A stretch of DNA of 64,000 nt from Lutjanus erythropterus (lineage: Eukaryota > Chordata > Actinopteri > Lutjaniformes > Lutjanidae): the NCBI GenBank assembly GCA_020091685.1, contig CM034610.1:11716746-11780745 (forward strand). The letters run 5' to 3'. Each line of letters begins with the position of its first letter. Positions within the stretch are counted from its first letter, which is position 1. This document shows positions 24,053 through 34,667 of the stretch, piece after piece. A program made the position numbers and the translations under genes. The notes beneath the pieces are model-generated. The model ran no database searches and was not told the origin of the DNA. It saw nothing but the letters and a program-made list of their open reading frames with translations.

Positions 24053-24803
24053 GAACAACTAACTATATTATGGATGAGTGCAACACTGTTAGTACAAGAA
24101 ACTCCTCAACTGTCATGAGTGAGAACTGGTACTTAAAGTTGTGTTGCTGTTTGTTGGCTGAGGTCTCATTTCTCAACAGTATTTTACCAAGAATGGTTGT
24201 GTTGAATTACAGGATATTATTATCGACAGTTGCTTTATCTCAGGATTCTTTTTAGAGAACTGAAACAACTCTTATGCCTCTGCAGCACGCCCTAAACCTC
24301 TGAGGGGAGAATCCCTTCAATTTGTAATTTGCACTACAATTGCTTTTCTTATGAACTCATAAACCTACAGAGGAGAGTAGTCTTCCATATTTTTTGGTAC
24401 TAAGCTATTATGTCGATGTAAATGTTTTCTGAGTATTAGTTTACAAATTATTTATTATGTCCATCCTGTGTTGATGAAAACATACCTGTGAGAGTGGCTG
24501 TAGAGTGCATGTCTCTGATTAAAAAACTAATGGAGGAATTCATTATTGAGATGTTCTGTGTGCATAATCAATGTGTGGAATTACGTGTGATAAAATATCT
24601 GCCATTTCTTGAATGGTTGTTCATGTAACCAAGTAAAAAGCAGATTACCCTCACTATCTTACCACTCTTATTTCAGTTATACTCTGTACTGTGGTGTTGA
24701 AGACAGGAATGTAGTACAAGCTACATGCCAAGACGGTAATCCAACCTACTGATGTATTTTGTTTCAGTGAACACAAGCTATGCTGTTGCACACGCTGAAG
24801 AAC

Positions 24804-24809
24804 AATAAA
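24804..24809 (+). terminator. Poly(A) signal AATAAA, TEPSIN
   Basis: AATAAA about 2 kb after the TEPSIN stop, followed by a GT/T-rich stretch (tgctgtatttttgttac) suitable as a downstream element. Confidence 0.6.
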
Positions 24810-24981
24810 ACATGCTGTATTTTTGTTACAGCACTAACTACTACGTGAATGAGTCATGTTCTACTGCATTTAACAGAACTCTACACGGCATCAGCAATGC
24901 TTCACTTTCAGCAACGCTTTATTTAAATGTCCAGTGATTTGGAAAATTACACAAAATATGACTCACTTTCACATCTCTCAT

Positions 24982-24987
24982 TTTATT
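24982..24987 (-). terminator. Poly(A) signal AATAAA, VCF1
   Basis: TTTATT on + gives AATAAA on -, about 1.9 kb after the VCF1 stop; a second one is at 24918-24923. The TEPSIN and VCF1 genes therefore converge with roughly 110-170 bp between opposing signals. Confidence 0.45.
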
Positions 24988-25629
24988 TGCAACACAGTGT
25001 GCTGGTCATATTAAACCATACATAAACAAGTATGGCGAACAGGCTTACGTCACACACATACACATGATGTGTAAAATGTTAAAGACACATGGTTACAAAG
25101 TGATTTAGAAAGCTTTTTCTTGAGGCTGCTTTTGTCAGAAGCGCAACACTTCCCGTGCCGAGCCGCAGACTCCAGTGCCCGTTCTCACAGCTCTATAATT
25201 AGCCGGGGTCTAATCTGAGGTTGGATTTTGGTGGTGAGCCTCATGAGGAATCTTTGTTCCATTACCTTGAACCCACTGACCTGCCACACCAAAACATTAT
25301 AGATTCATTCAGAATGTGAAAGCAACTGCTAATACACTATAACGTTCAAGGGAAATTTCAGAACTTTCCATGTGGATGTGCAGTCAGTGTCGACGGTAAA
25401 TGTAGTCAAATATGGTACTTTGACAGAGAATACTGAGTTCTATAGCTAGAGATACACTTGATGTTTAACCACATGTACACAGCCATCACTCCAAATGGAC
25501 ACAGGATATACAAGGCAGCCATGAATTGTAGGGATACATATGCAAACGTGTAGTTCAAAGGAAGTATACGTATATAGTAGCTCAGGCCTAATGCTGCAAA
25601 ATCTGTTGTTCTTCCAGCATCCAGTGATT

Positions 25630-26250
25630 CCATTGGCTGTAAGGAACAACTACAGACTATTTCAGCTTAGATTTCTAGTCTCTTCCTCTGAGTAGCCAGG
25701 TGGTGAGTTAGATGAGTATATTTGTTACCTGACACTGGCCAGTACAGTTATAGCTATAGGCTATTGTGGCGATACACAGCAACATGTTCGAAGATCACAC
25801 ACAATGCATTCTGGTACATGTAAGCACGGCTGGCACAACCCACACGCAATAGAACTCAGATTTCTTTGTCACTATAGCAGGCACTGAGAAATTTATTGCC
25901 TCAATTGCCCTTCCCAAAGTCCCGTCTCTTTTTACTCTGTGCACCAACTGCAGTTGAGCAAGCTTGGTATCTTGGTCAGCTTTCTCCTTTCCTATAAAGG
26001 CAATACAGAAACACATAAGTTAGCTAATAAATTAACAATTGATGTGGATTATCTAGAGTTTTGTTAACATTAGATAACTTAAGATACCCCAGCAACATCT
26101 TTTAACCATCTTCAAAGGTCCCACTCAGTATAGATGAGCCTAGCACTTAGCATATCCAGGTACAGGAACAGAGAAATTTGACCAAGGTTCCAAAAGAGGC
26201 AGGACTTAAAATGGGTCAATTTACTACATTTCCCATCAACACTGCCTGTA
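25630..26250. repeat. Dispersed repeat in VCF1 3' UTR
   Basis: Pieces recur elsewhere in the window. The 'ctatttcagcttagatttct...agtctcttcctctg' part matches 35400-35450. The 'cccgtctctttttactctgt' part resembles 11100-11130. The 'ttaacatt...cttagcatatcc' part resembles 41930-42020. It is a mosaic of diverged non-autonomous elements with unclear borders. Confidence 0.5.
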
Positions 26251-26911
26251 TATCCATATGAAAAGTGCCAAATTTTCCCTTGAATTTTAACTTTACCACT
26301 TTGGTTAGAGAAAACAAATAAGGCCTGAAATTTTATTTTACTGCATTGTTGTAATAATGCTCCTTTGGAGTGAATGCATTGGCCTGTATGAACTTACTTG
26401 GTGAGCGGGATCAGAACAACTCCCACTTCACAAACACAAACATGCGGCTGATCTCCCCAGTCGAGAGTAAACAAAATGAGGAGTTATCGAGTAAAGTGCT
26501 TAGCTTTATTTAGTTTTGCAAGCACTTTGGATCATCACACTTTCCTTGTGATTAGCACCAATGAAAATGTCCACGCATCAACGCACGCATGTAAAGAGAA
26601 TGATACCTCTTTATAAAGTGCACAAGGGTGCGTGCACACACACACAGACACACATACACATCAATACTGCACATAAAAACCACAGTGGCTGGGCCATGGA
26701 AAGGCGGATGTGCTTATGGTCTTGACAAATGGTACATGGTGAGGTGGGGATGAGCCTTAGCGCCCAAAATCTGTAAACCTCCCCACACATCGTCCCCTTC
26801 CCCCTGACCAGAGTGTATCACTTGAGGCTTTCGAGGAGGAGTCGCCGCCCCAGCAGTGTCAGCACTGATGGGCGAGGGACAAAAGGTCAGGAGGGGGGTC
26901 AGAGGTCACGG

Positions 26912-28413
26912 TCATGTCGAGCCTGGACGCCCTCTGGTTTGCAGACTGCTGAAGTGCGCCTCCCTCAGGACTCTGTTGATGTAGTCATAGGAGACACTGC
27001 TGCCGTCGCCATGGAAACCATTCTGCAAGGAGCTAGCAGAGTCTTCAGGCTTTGGGCTGGGGGAGTGCTGGGTGATGCGGTTGTTGTGGCTGTGTATGCA
27101 CGGTCTGGCACTGACCACTATTGCTCTCTCTGGAGTACTGATCCCATTACTGCTGTCGCTGCTGGAAGACTGCAAATACAGAACAGAGACAAGCTCTGAG
27201 GTGGAGTTTCATGGATGGATGCAGAAGCTTTAAATAAAAGATTCAGAGCTTTTCCTGAGAGTGGAGCATTACATATTCAGAGTCACGTGTATTTTAGGGC
27301 TGCAACACATCATTATCTTATTATCAATTATCTGTCAACCCTTTTTCTCAACAAGTTGAGTCTGCCCATAACATGACAGAAAATAGTGAAGAATGCCAAT
27401 CACTGTTTCCAAAAGCCCAATGTTACATCTTCAAATGTCTTGTTTTGTCCAGAACCCCAAAATATTTTGTTTACTATCATAAAGGAGTAGAGTCAGAAAA
27501 TAGTCACAATTGAAACGCTGAAATCAGAGAATTTGGACATTTTGTTTTTTTTAAAAAAAGGCTCAAAATGATTAACTGATTAGCAAAATAGTTGGCAATT
27601 AATATAACAGTTAGCATCTAAAACAAACAATCAGCTCTAAATTATATGCATGATGCCAAGTTGCTTTCTCTATCCATGAATGTCAATGGGATTTATATTA
27701 TAAGCTCAATGATACAAAATGTTAGCAGAAATGCTTATCATCTCCCCAAAAATGACTTTCATCACACAATCAGAGGGAATCTGGGTAGACCAAAGTCTGT
27801 GCAATGGTGTAAAGACAAATGTAAACATCAACTCAGTCTCACCTCTGAGTCCAAATCTGACACAACCAGGCTGGGACCTCCTCCTGACCTCTTGGCCTGA
27901 GGACTCAGCTGCTGGTCCTCCTCACTGTCACAGCTACGGTGTCGTTTCCTGTGTAAATCAGAGATGGAAGGAACAGAAAGGGAGATTGTGAGTGCTGAGG
28001 ACAGTAGAGTGAACATAGAAGTGAAAGAGATAGTGTGATGGTGGCAGAGGGAGAGAGAGAGAGAGAGAGATTGGGCGGAGAAAGGCAGAGTCTGAGAAAG
28101 AGAGAACATGAAGAGGAACCAAAAATAGAAATTCACACTCAGGCAGTTACATGATCAGACATGTGGTGCTCCCATTATGTGAACATACTGATTAACATAC
28201 CTTCACTGGGGTCTAATAGAGATTGAACATACAGGGTGGATATTACATTAATAGTGCATTATCAGAGTGAACAGCCTTGGACATTATCATGGCTTTTATG
28301 CAATTATAATGTAATTTAGCTACAATGTTGCGTTATGATAAAGTGATACAATTGTCAAATGTAATATAAAGGTATAAAAATGGTCGTTCTCTTTACCTGC
28401 TGTCAGTAAGCAT
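26912..28413 (-). CDS. vcf1: VCF1 (FAM104A), p97/VCP nuclear cofactor
   Basis: Small, largely disordered nuclear protein; the human family (VCF1/FAM104A, VCF2/FAM104B) binds the p97/VCP segregase and promotes its nuclear function. Coding exons on minus: 28413-28397 (only 17 nt, MLTDS plus a split Arg), 27948-27843 and 27169-26912; 126 residues. Evidence is the family-specific start MLTDSRKRHRSCDSEEDQQL with a basic nuclear-localisation patch, the PQAKRSGG block, a Ser-rich run SSSSDSSNGISTPERA, and the conserved C-terminal helix YDYINRVLREAHFSSLQTRG, which is the VCP-binding element. The start is chosen because it restores the MLTDSR family N-terminus with a correct phase-2 join. An acceptor signal is not evident right before the ATG, so the first exon includes 5' UTR. 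The gene is head-to-head with AMZ2. Confidence 0.92.
27295..27620. mobile_element. 'Agggctgcaac' hAT-like MITE, copy 1
   Basis: Starts tagggctgcaacacatcatt. It contains strings known from this common teleost repeat (tgacagaaaatagtgaagaa; tcaaatgtcttgttttgtcc; gaatttggacattttg) and ends with the inverted attaactgattagcaaaata. It lies in VCF1 intron 2. Other copies are near 40501 and 46982. Confidence 0.75.
28050..28070. repeat. (GA)n microsatellite
   Basis: About ten GA units in VCF1 intron 1, about 100 bp upstream (in transcript sense) of the exon 2 acceptor. Read on the minus strand it is a TC tract. Confidence 0.85.
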
Positions 28414-29167
28414 ATCTGCAGTCTTGACGGATGTCTATTTGGCAAAGAGAAAGGTTGACACTCCTCGAGAGCCGGACTGAAATATCCTAGTTTAAAGCTT
28501 TGGCTGTGTTACAGCTCCACGGCCATTTCGCTGAAACTCAGTATGGCAAGCTCCCTCTCATCTCATCGGAAAGACTGAGATGTGCGAGTGAGTAATCTCC
28601 TGACGGCTGAAGCACAGGTCGCCGTAGCAAAGCACAAACCTCAGCCGCCTGTGGGTGAGTTCCGACCTGTCACTGCTCCAAGTCCAGCCCGCCCTGCCTG
28701 CCTACGCCTCGGCGGTGGTACAAACTGCTGCTGGGTGTCTAAAAGCTAACCAGCTAACTACGAGGTATTCTCGTTTTACGCAGTGAAATCTCGAGGAACG
28801 CCGGGCATGACAGCAAAAGGGCGCAAGCTAGCCTGCTAGCTGCTTCTGTGAAACGTTAAATCAGCCACTTGTCAAGCTAACTACTTCAGCTAACTAATGC
28901 TGCACTATGCTAAAGGAAAGTTCTTCCGCTTTCGTCGTCCGTCCACTCGCCGTTAGTTGTGGTTAACTGTTGCCTCTACTTCACAGCAGTCCGACGCAAG
29001 ATACTAAATAAATAAAGTTAGAAAAAACATTAAATTCTAAAGTTGTCCATGGTAGGATAACAATTTCACCGGAGTCGTTTGGTATGTCATAAGTGGCGTA
29101 GTGCCGAGCTTATCTTCTTCACTTGTCGTCTGTGGCCGCAAGTGAGGTGCCCCACTCCTTTGTTTAC

Positions 29168-29335
29168 CTGACGTCATTGACATGACCCGCCCTACTCTGC
29201 CTCTGATTGGCTCACTATGATATTCTTACCCAATCCCAACCATCATGCCTGAACCTAACTAACCAAAGACAAACGAAGGTAACGAGTAATGGCCAATGAC
29301 AAACGGAGTAGGGCGGGTCGTTACTCTGCGTGTGG
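29168..29335. repeat. Short palindromic element near VCF1/AMZ2 promoter
   Basis: The left arm cccgccctactctgcctctg and the right arm ggagtagggcgggtcgttac are inverted. A related copy is in SLC16A6 at about 41450-41645 (shared: tctctgattggctca; gccaatcagaggcagagtag). It brings CCAAT/ATTGG boxes close to the promoter. Confidence 0.55.
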
Positions 29336-30138
29336 AAAAAAGGTCCTCCCTGAAAGGGAACCCCAGACCCGCGCAAGCTCTAGCGAAACTATTATCTTTC
29401 CCTTAACCTAACCAAGCCCCCCCTCCCAAACCTACCCATATCATAACCACAGCCATGGGATATTATAAAACGCAATTACTTTGTACAAGGTGCGCAATGA
29501 AGGAACAACGCGTAGAAATCTCGCGAGAGTTTCACAAATCAAGGGTTCCCTTCTACACACGACCCAAAAAAAAAAAATGTTAAACCGCTTCCTGTGTCAA
29601 CATCATGGTGAACTACTTGGCTACCTGAGGACGAATTATCCAGTTTCGATCTGTGTGTACGCACGAAGAAGTTGATACATTTATCGCAAACGAGAGATTT
29701 TGCTAGAGTGTCGAGGACAGGCGTTTTTGTCGTCTAATGTACGTGTTGCAACGTATTGAATGTTGAAAACAGTTTAGACAAATATTTCTTTTAACATAGC
29801 ATAATACATTAAGTAGATCTACAGTGTCTCTCCGGGCAGGTTTTACAAGTTGAATATACTGGTATTTTACATATCTTGAATGTGCTGTATTTTTTAGCCA
29901 ATATGTAATGTATATTGACAAATATTTTTTGTAACATATTAGGCTATATACAGTTTCCTTTGCTATTTAGTCTATTTTGTTGCTACAAAGGTATAGATGA
30001 CTGGACTTAGATATAACCAGGATACACCAGGGTACAGTTTTAAGAGAGTCAAATTTTCATTTTCAGAGCTCTTTTCAATACAGTTTATAAGCATCCATAG
30101 GTAGCCGTAGAGGTCAGGTATAGCAAGGAACAAAACAC

Positions 30139-30169
<31 letters not shown>
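30139..30169. repeat. (AT)n microsatellite
   Basis: About 15 AT units with small breaks, in the AMZ2 leader intron or 5' flank. Confidence 0.85.
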
Positions 30170-30170
<1 letters not shown>

Positions 30171-30513
30171 TTTTTAGCAGCTGTATATTAAACTAAACTT
30201 GTTTGGGTGATATGATTTCTATCACTGTAGTAAGACCTGGCTCAGGTAAGAAAAATTTGGTGCATGGGACAACGGTGGGAAATAGTAGGATCCTGTTCAA
30301 GGGCTATAAATAAAGCAATATTGGATCAGTGCATAGACTCTTGTACTTGTCCAGTCCAGTATTTTAGGCTGTATTTGAGGCATTTTTGATCTTGGTATTG
30401 GAACAACCTTAAAACAAAAACTTGATAAAAAAAAAAAAGATCTATACATTATTACAAAGCCACATTGCAAATTTCACCTTCACTTCATGTGTACCTGTTT
30501 ATCTCCCATGTAG

Positions 30514-33500
30514 ATGAAGGTCATCCAGCACTCTGTGCAGACGCTGCAAACTGCTTTGGTCTCCAATCACCAGGATTTGGCCAAACTTTATAGCAAGTAC
30601 ACAAAAGAAGAAAGGCGTCTTCTGGAGGAAGGATTCCACCCAGGGCAGCCGGGTTCCCTTTTCCAACCCATCACAGTGCACTCTGAATCAGACTGGATCC
30701 CTGCTCACCCAGAGGCACCTCAAGACTTCCAGAGCTTCTACAGAGACCCTTACCGCAAGACCCCTGATGCGAGCCACAATACTATTTATATTCAAACCAT
30801 AGGTGAATACATTCAGTGTGTCCAGGGCCATTAGAGACTAATCCTCAGTGCATTTGTGAAAATGTTCACAGCATTAATCTTGACAAGATTGTCATTTTTT
30901 TTAATAGAAAAGGGTGTGTACATTTTGCTACTTCTCATGCCAGTACAATAACACATAACCCATGAGCACTTAAAATAAACATGTCAATATATATAATGTC
31001 ACTGAATAAATAAAAATGACAACACATGCATGATAGCACATTCAAACTACATGGATGAGGCATGAACTGTATGTTATACAGCAGTTTTTTGCTCTCCAAG
31101 TTAAGTATGTTACGTAGTTGTCTGGCCTTAATTCCACACTTTGTTTCTTGTAGGTTCCTTTGGGGAGGCGGGAGTCCGGACAGACAAATATGTGGAGTGG
31201 CTCAGAGAATATTGCCAGGCCTTCTTCTACGGACTTTCAGTCAAGTTACTGCCGGCGGTTACTGTAGCTGAAACAGGATGCACTTTCAGGGTTAACAGTA
31301 ACTCACACAACCTGCAGATCCTCACTGGTAAGTTAGGGAGTTCAATTACTCTTACTTAAAGGAGTAGTATGTCCAAAAATGAGTACTGCTGCCCTAATGG
31401 CGAGTTGGAGCCATAGATGACATATTAAATAGGTTGAAATCCTATTTAATATACTGTCTTTGGTTGAAGCAGGTTGTTTTTTCCTGCCCCCTCCTGGCCA
31501 ACTTTGAGGAGGACACACCAGCTGTTGCACTGTTATCATAGGAACATGTATTTCAACTTAGCATGACTCTTTAATCTCTGATGACATACCACGGTCATTT
31601 TAGGATTTGTTATAGTAAATATAATACAGATTTCTCCTTTAAGGCATTTACTATTTACATTTGTATATTGACGTTTACTATTTAAAGGCCTTAAAAAGTA
31701 TTAAATAATCTTAAATTCTGTTTGGGAATGTCTTCGCTTTCTGTCGGTTGGGTAAAATACAATCTTTAACTGGACTGTGCATGATATTGCTGTTATTGTT
31801 TGCTCTTGAAATTTAGGTGACCTGCTACGTTTCCTGCAGAACAGGACACCAAAAGATGCTTTTTGTATTGTTGGAATCACTATGATCGACCTCTACCCCA
31901 AAGACTCCTGGAACTTTGTCTTTGGACAGGCTTCTCTCAGCATGGGTGAGACTTTACCACAAAGCTTTAAAAGGAGGGTGCAGATTATTTGAAGTGGGGT
32001 TATATGATATACTTAGCCATAGTCAGTGTATTACCTACAGTAGATGACGGTTGAAACATCCAAAGTTTGGACACCAGCCAACAAACTAACAGATCAAGGC
32101 AGCGGCTGACCAGCAACTCCTGTGTGCTGCAAGGTAAAATTACTGATTTTATCAGTGGAGTTTGGTTGAGCTAGAGCGTGACATTTGGCTTATATACAGT
32201 AATAGCAGTTTCTTGAAGGTAGTACTTAGATATTGATAATTACTTCATACAACCCCACTTAAAATAATCTGAACTGTTTCTTAAACTATAACTTTCTCTG
32301 TGATTATGAAAAATAGAAGCTACCACACTCGATAGTAATACTCCACTGTGAGAAAGAGATAATCAGCAAACATTGCTTCATTAATCACCATTGGTACTGT
32401 GGTTGATCTGCCACTAGATGGAGCCAAAGTGATTGACATACAATCCAGGAGAGATTTTTTTTTTTATTATGTACAACCATAATTGTTCTTTTTCCACTGT
32501 GCTTGCAGGAATGGGTGTTTTCAGTTTTGCCAGATATGATGACAACTTCTACAGCAGAAGTTATGCCGGGAGACTGAAGAAATCACTTAAGCCAAAGCAG
32601 GGGGACTACTCTGTGTTTGATGGATACTACACTCCTCCTATCACCAGCACTCTGCTGCTTCGATCCTGCAAGGTTACTAACAAACATGCTCCATCACTCA
32701 CTCAGTGTTGGTACTCTGAACCTTCTGAGTAAAGGTTCTTTACTTTCATCAATGATACTGATAAAAAAAAAAAACCACTCAATACTGCTGGTTTCCTTTC
32801 TGTAAACACTAACGTTAAATATTTCTTTCCAGACAATGACTCACGAGATTGGCCATATGTTTGGGATAAAGCATTGCCAGTGGCTGAACTGTGTCATGCA
32901 GGGCTCCAACCACCTGGAGGAGTCTGATCGCAGGCCTCTGGACTGCTGTCCCATCTGCCTACGCAAGCTACAGGTCGCAATCGGCTTCAAAATGGCAGAA
33001 AGATACAAGGTAAGTAAAAAAAAAAATCAAAGAGAACAAGGAGAATCTCTGATTGAAAGATATTTCACACAGAATATTAGGAATGTAACTAGAGGTGTGT
33101 AAGATTAATCATTAATCAATTAATCGGCATTCAGAATTTAACTGATTAAAAATTTATTCATCGATTGTCTAGAAATGGCAGTAAGTCAGCTGCATTTGAC
33201 AACATGTAACTGAACATTTAAATAAATTAACAAAAAATTAGAAAAAAACAAGACAAGATTGAAAATGAGAAAAAAAATGTGATTTGTATCTCATTCATTT
33301 TTTAAATCAGTTAATAACATTTCCAATTTGGTTAAGGAAAATGCTTAAAACTTGCAAGTCTTGATTTAACAATATATTGAATATCACAATAAAAAATGTC
33401 TCAATATTGTACCAAACTATGATGATATCTGTCATGATAGTACACGGTTAATCATTTCATATTTCATGCCAATTTTTTGCACATGCTCATGTCATGGCTT

Positions 33501-34226
33501 GTTACTTTTATTTTGTTGCATTAAAGAAGGAAAGCAGAAATACTTAAAGTTAAAAGGAAAAATTAGTTTTATGAGAACAAAAAATGCTTCACGCATCAGA
33601 TTTGTTATTTGATGTACGACATTTTTGTCGTTGTAATTTTTCTGTTTTTTTAATATTGTGATAAATGTCATATCATGAATGTTTTATCATTACGTACCTA
33701 CAGAATATTTTAGTTCCAGGGTAAACTTTATTTTTTAAAATTTCTTTTGCAGTACCTGTTACTATGGGAACGTCATTACACTGAAGTAATCTGTTGCAAC
33801 ATGAGCTCTTGTTTATAAAGAGGCTTTTGCTTTTTCTGGATCACAAGATGTAACAATCATCTACACAAAATGAAAGGGCGATTACAGCTCATTTCAAGGA
33901 GCAAAGTCTTAAGATTTGGAGTTTTAAGACTCCCGCCCAGCCCAAACTCCAGTTTTGATCAAGGCTTACCAAAAAATCTGTTTACCGTATGTACAGACAC
34001 AATCAGATGCATTTGTGTTTTTGTTGTTTGTATTTTCTTTAAGTGAATATCGATCTGTGTTCAAAAGGCCTTGCTGCACTGGATAGAGGAGGACCAGACT
34101 CAGACACCCAGACCAGAGGAGGCCTCTGCCTGTTACTCCGTTCCCAAACCCACCGAGTCCTTTGACACATCCAGACTGTGGCTCCGCAGGTGTCTGGACA
34201 TACTGGGTAAAAAAGATGAACTATAG
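30514..34226 (+). CDS. amz2: AMZ2, archaemetzincin-family zinc metalloprotease
   Basis: Soluble zinc peptidase of family M54 (archaelysin 2). Six coding exons: 30514-30802, 31154-31327, 31817-31945, 32509-32672, 32833-33009, 34068-34226; 363 residues (human 360). The catalytic block starts residue 256: HEIGHMFGIKHC, then CVM and CPIC, i.e. the archaemetzincin HExxHxxGxxHC-x4-C-x-M pattern with a second CxxC zinc site. Other conserved blocks are WNFVFGQASLS, FSFARYDDNFYS and ITSTLLLRSCK. The ATG is the first codon after the acceptor at 30513 and aligns with the human start. The active-site Glu257 and all zinc ligands are present, so it should be functional. The last residues read GKKDEL, a KDEL end not in human AMZ2. 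No signal peptide is visible. AATAAA for this gene is at 34662. Confidence 0.95.
31968..32284. mobile_element. Fold-back MITE family A, copy 4 (internally deleted)
   Basis: The left arm is gcagattatttgaagtgggg, then tacttagccatagtcagtg. The right arm is acttcatacaaccccactta, then aataatctgaactg. Much of the core is lost, but gcaaggtaaaattactgatt remains. It begins 22 bp after the donor of AMZ2 coding exon 3. Confidence 0.7.
33085..33700. repeat. Diverged 'attaatcgattaatc' repeat in AMZ2 intron 5
   Basis: Starts ggtgtgtaagattaatcatt, then caattaatcggc, a hallmark of a teleost non-autonomous repeat. Later strings such as tgtcatgatagtacacgg and aaatgtcatatcatgaatg form a second partly palindromic area. 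The borders are unclear. Confidence 0.4.
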
Positions 34227-34661
34227 TACTTGCCCATAAATCTGGATGAGTTCAGAAAATCAAAGCAACAGCTCAGACCTTGCATGTATATCATGCTAAA
34301 TTAACACTGCAATGTGCAAAAAAAATCATTGTTTTCATATATATTGGGGAATATCTAGGAGACTGTCAGGTATATATTAAGTTATAATATAAAATTTTTT
34401 TTTGTGTGATCAGTTGAGACACTTCCTTAGGGCACCTGTATTTCCAGGCAGAACAAAACAAGTTCAGCTTAACATATATTTTTTAATCTAAATGAAAGAT
34501 TAAATATGTACATAAAATATTTTTTAATGTGGAAGGGTACAATATTATATTAAAAACATGACATCTGATTGAGAGGTTCAAATCACACTGTTGCTTTATT
34601 GCGATCGAACACATTTTCATTACAAAAAATTCTTTGAGTCTGACATCTGAGTTTGATTAAA

Positions 34662-34667
34662 AATAAA
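34662..34667 (+). terminator. Poly(A) signal AATAAA, AMZ2
   Basis: First canonical hexamer about 440 bp after the AMZ2 stop. Confidence 0.5.

Larger units (their letters stand above)
22802..24803 (+). other. TEPSIN 3' UTR with nested MITEs
   Basis: No coding signal. A family B fold-back element (23006-24052) containing a second inserted element (23349-23639) fills half of it. The rest is AT-rich sequence ending at AATAAA 24804. Confidence 0.6.
28414..30513. promoter_or_regulatory. Head-to-head promoter region, VCF1 / AMZ2, with leader introns
   Basis: Stretch without coding sequence between two divergent genes. The part from about 28480 to 29660 is relatively rich in CG and GC. It contains a perfect CRE palindrome TGACGTCA at 29169-29176 and CCAAT boxes in the adjoining palindrome. 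The AMZ2 start codon directly follows an acceptor (cccatgtag|atg), so a non-coding AMZ2 leader exon must lie upstream, probably within 29300-29700. Between 29700 and 30480 the sequence is AT-rich with an AT microsatellite. Exact transcription starts and leader exon borders cannot be read. Confidence 0.55.

Noticed and set aside
30139..30169. AT tract as possible origin or terminator
   Set aside because: Ordinary AT microsatellite; nothing else supports a functional role.
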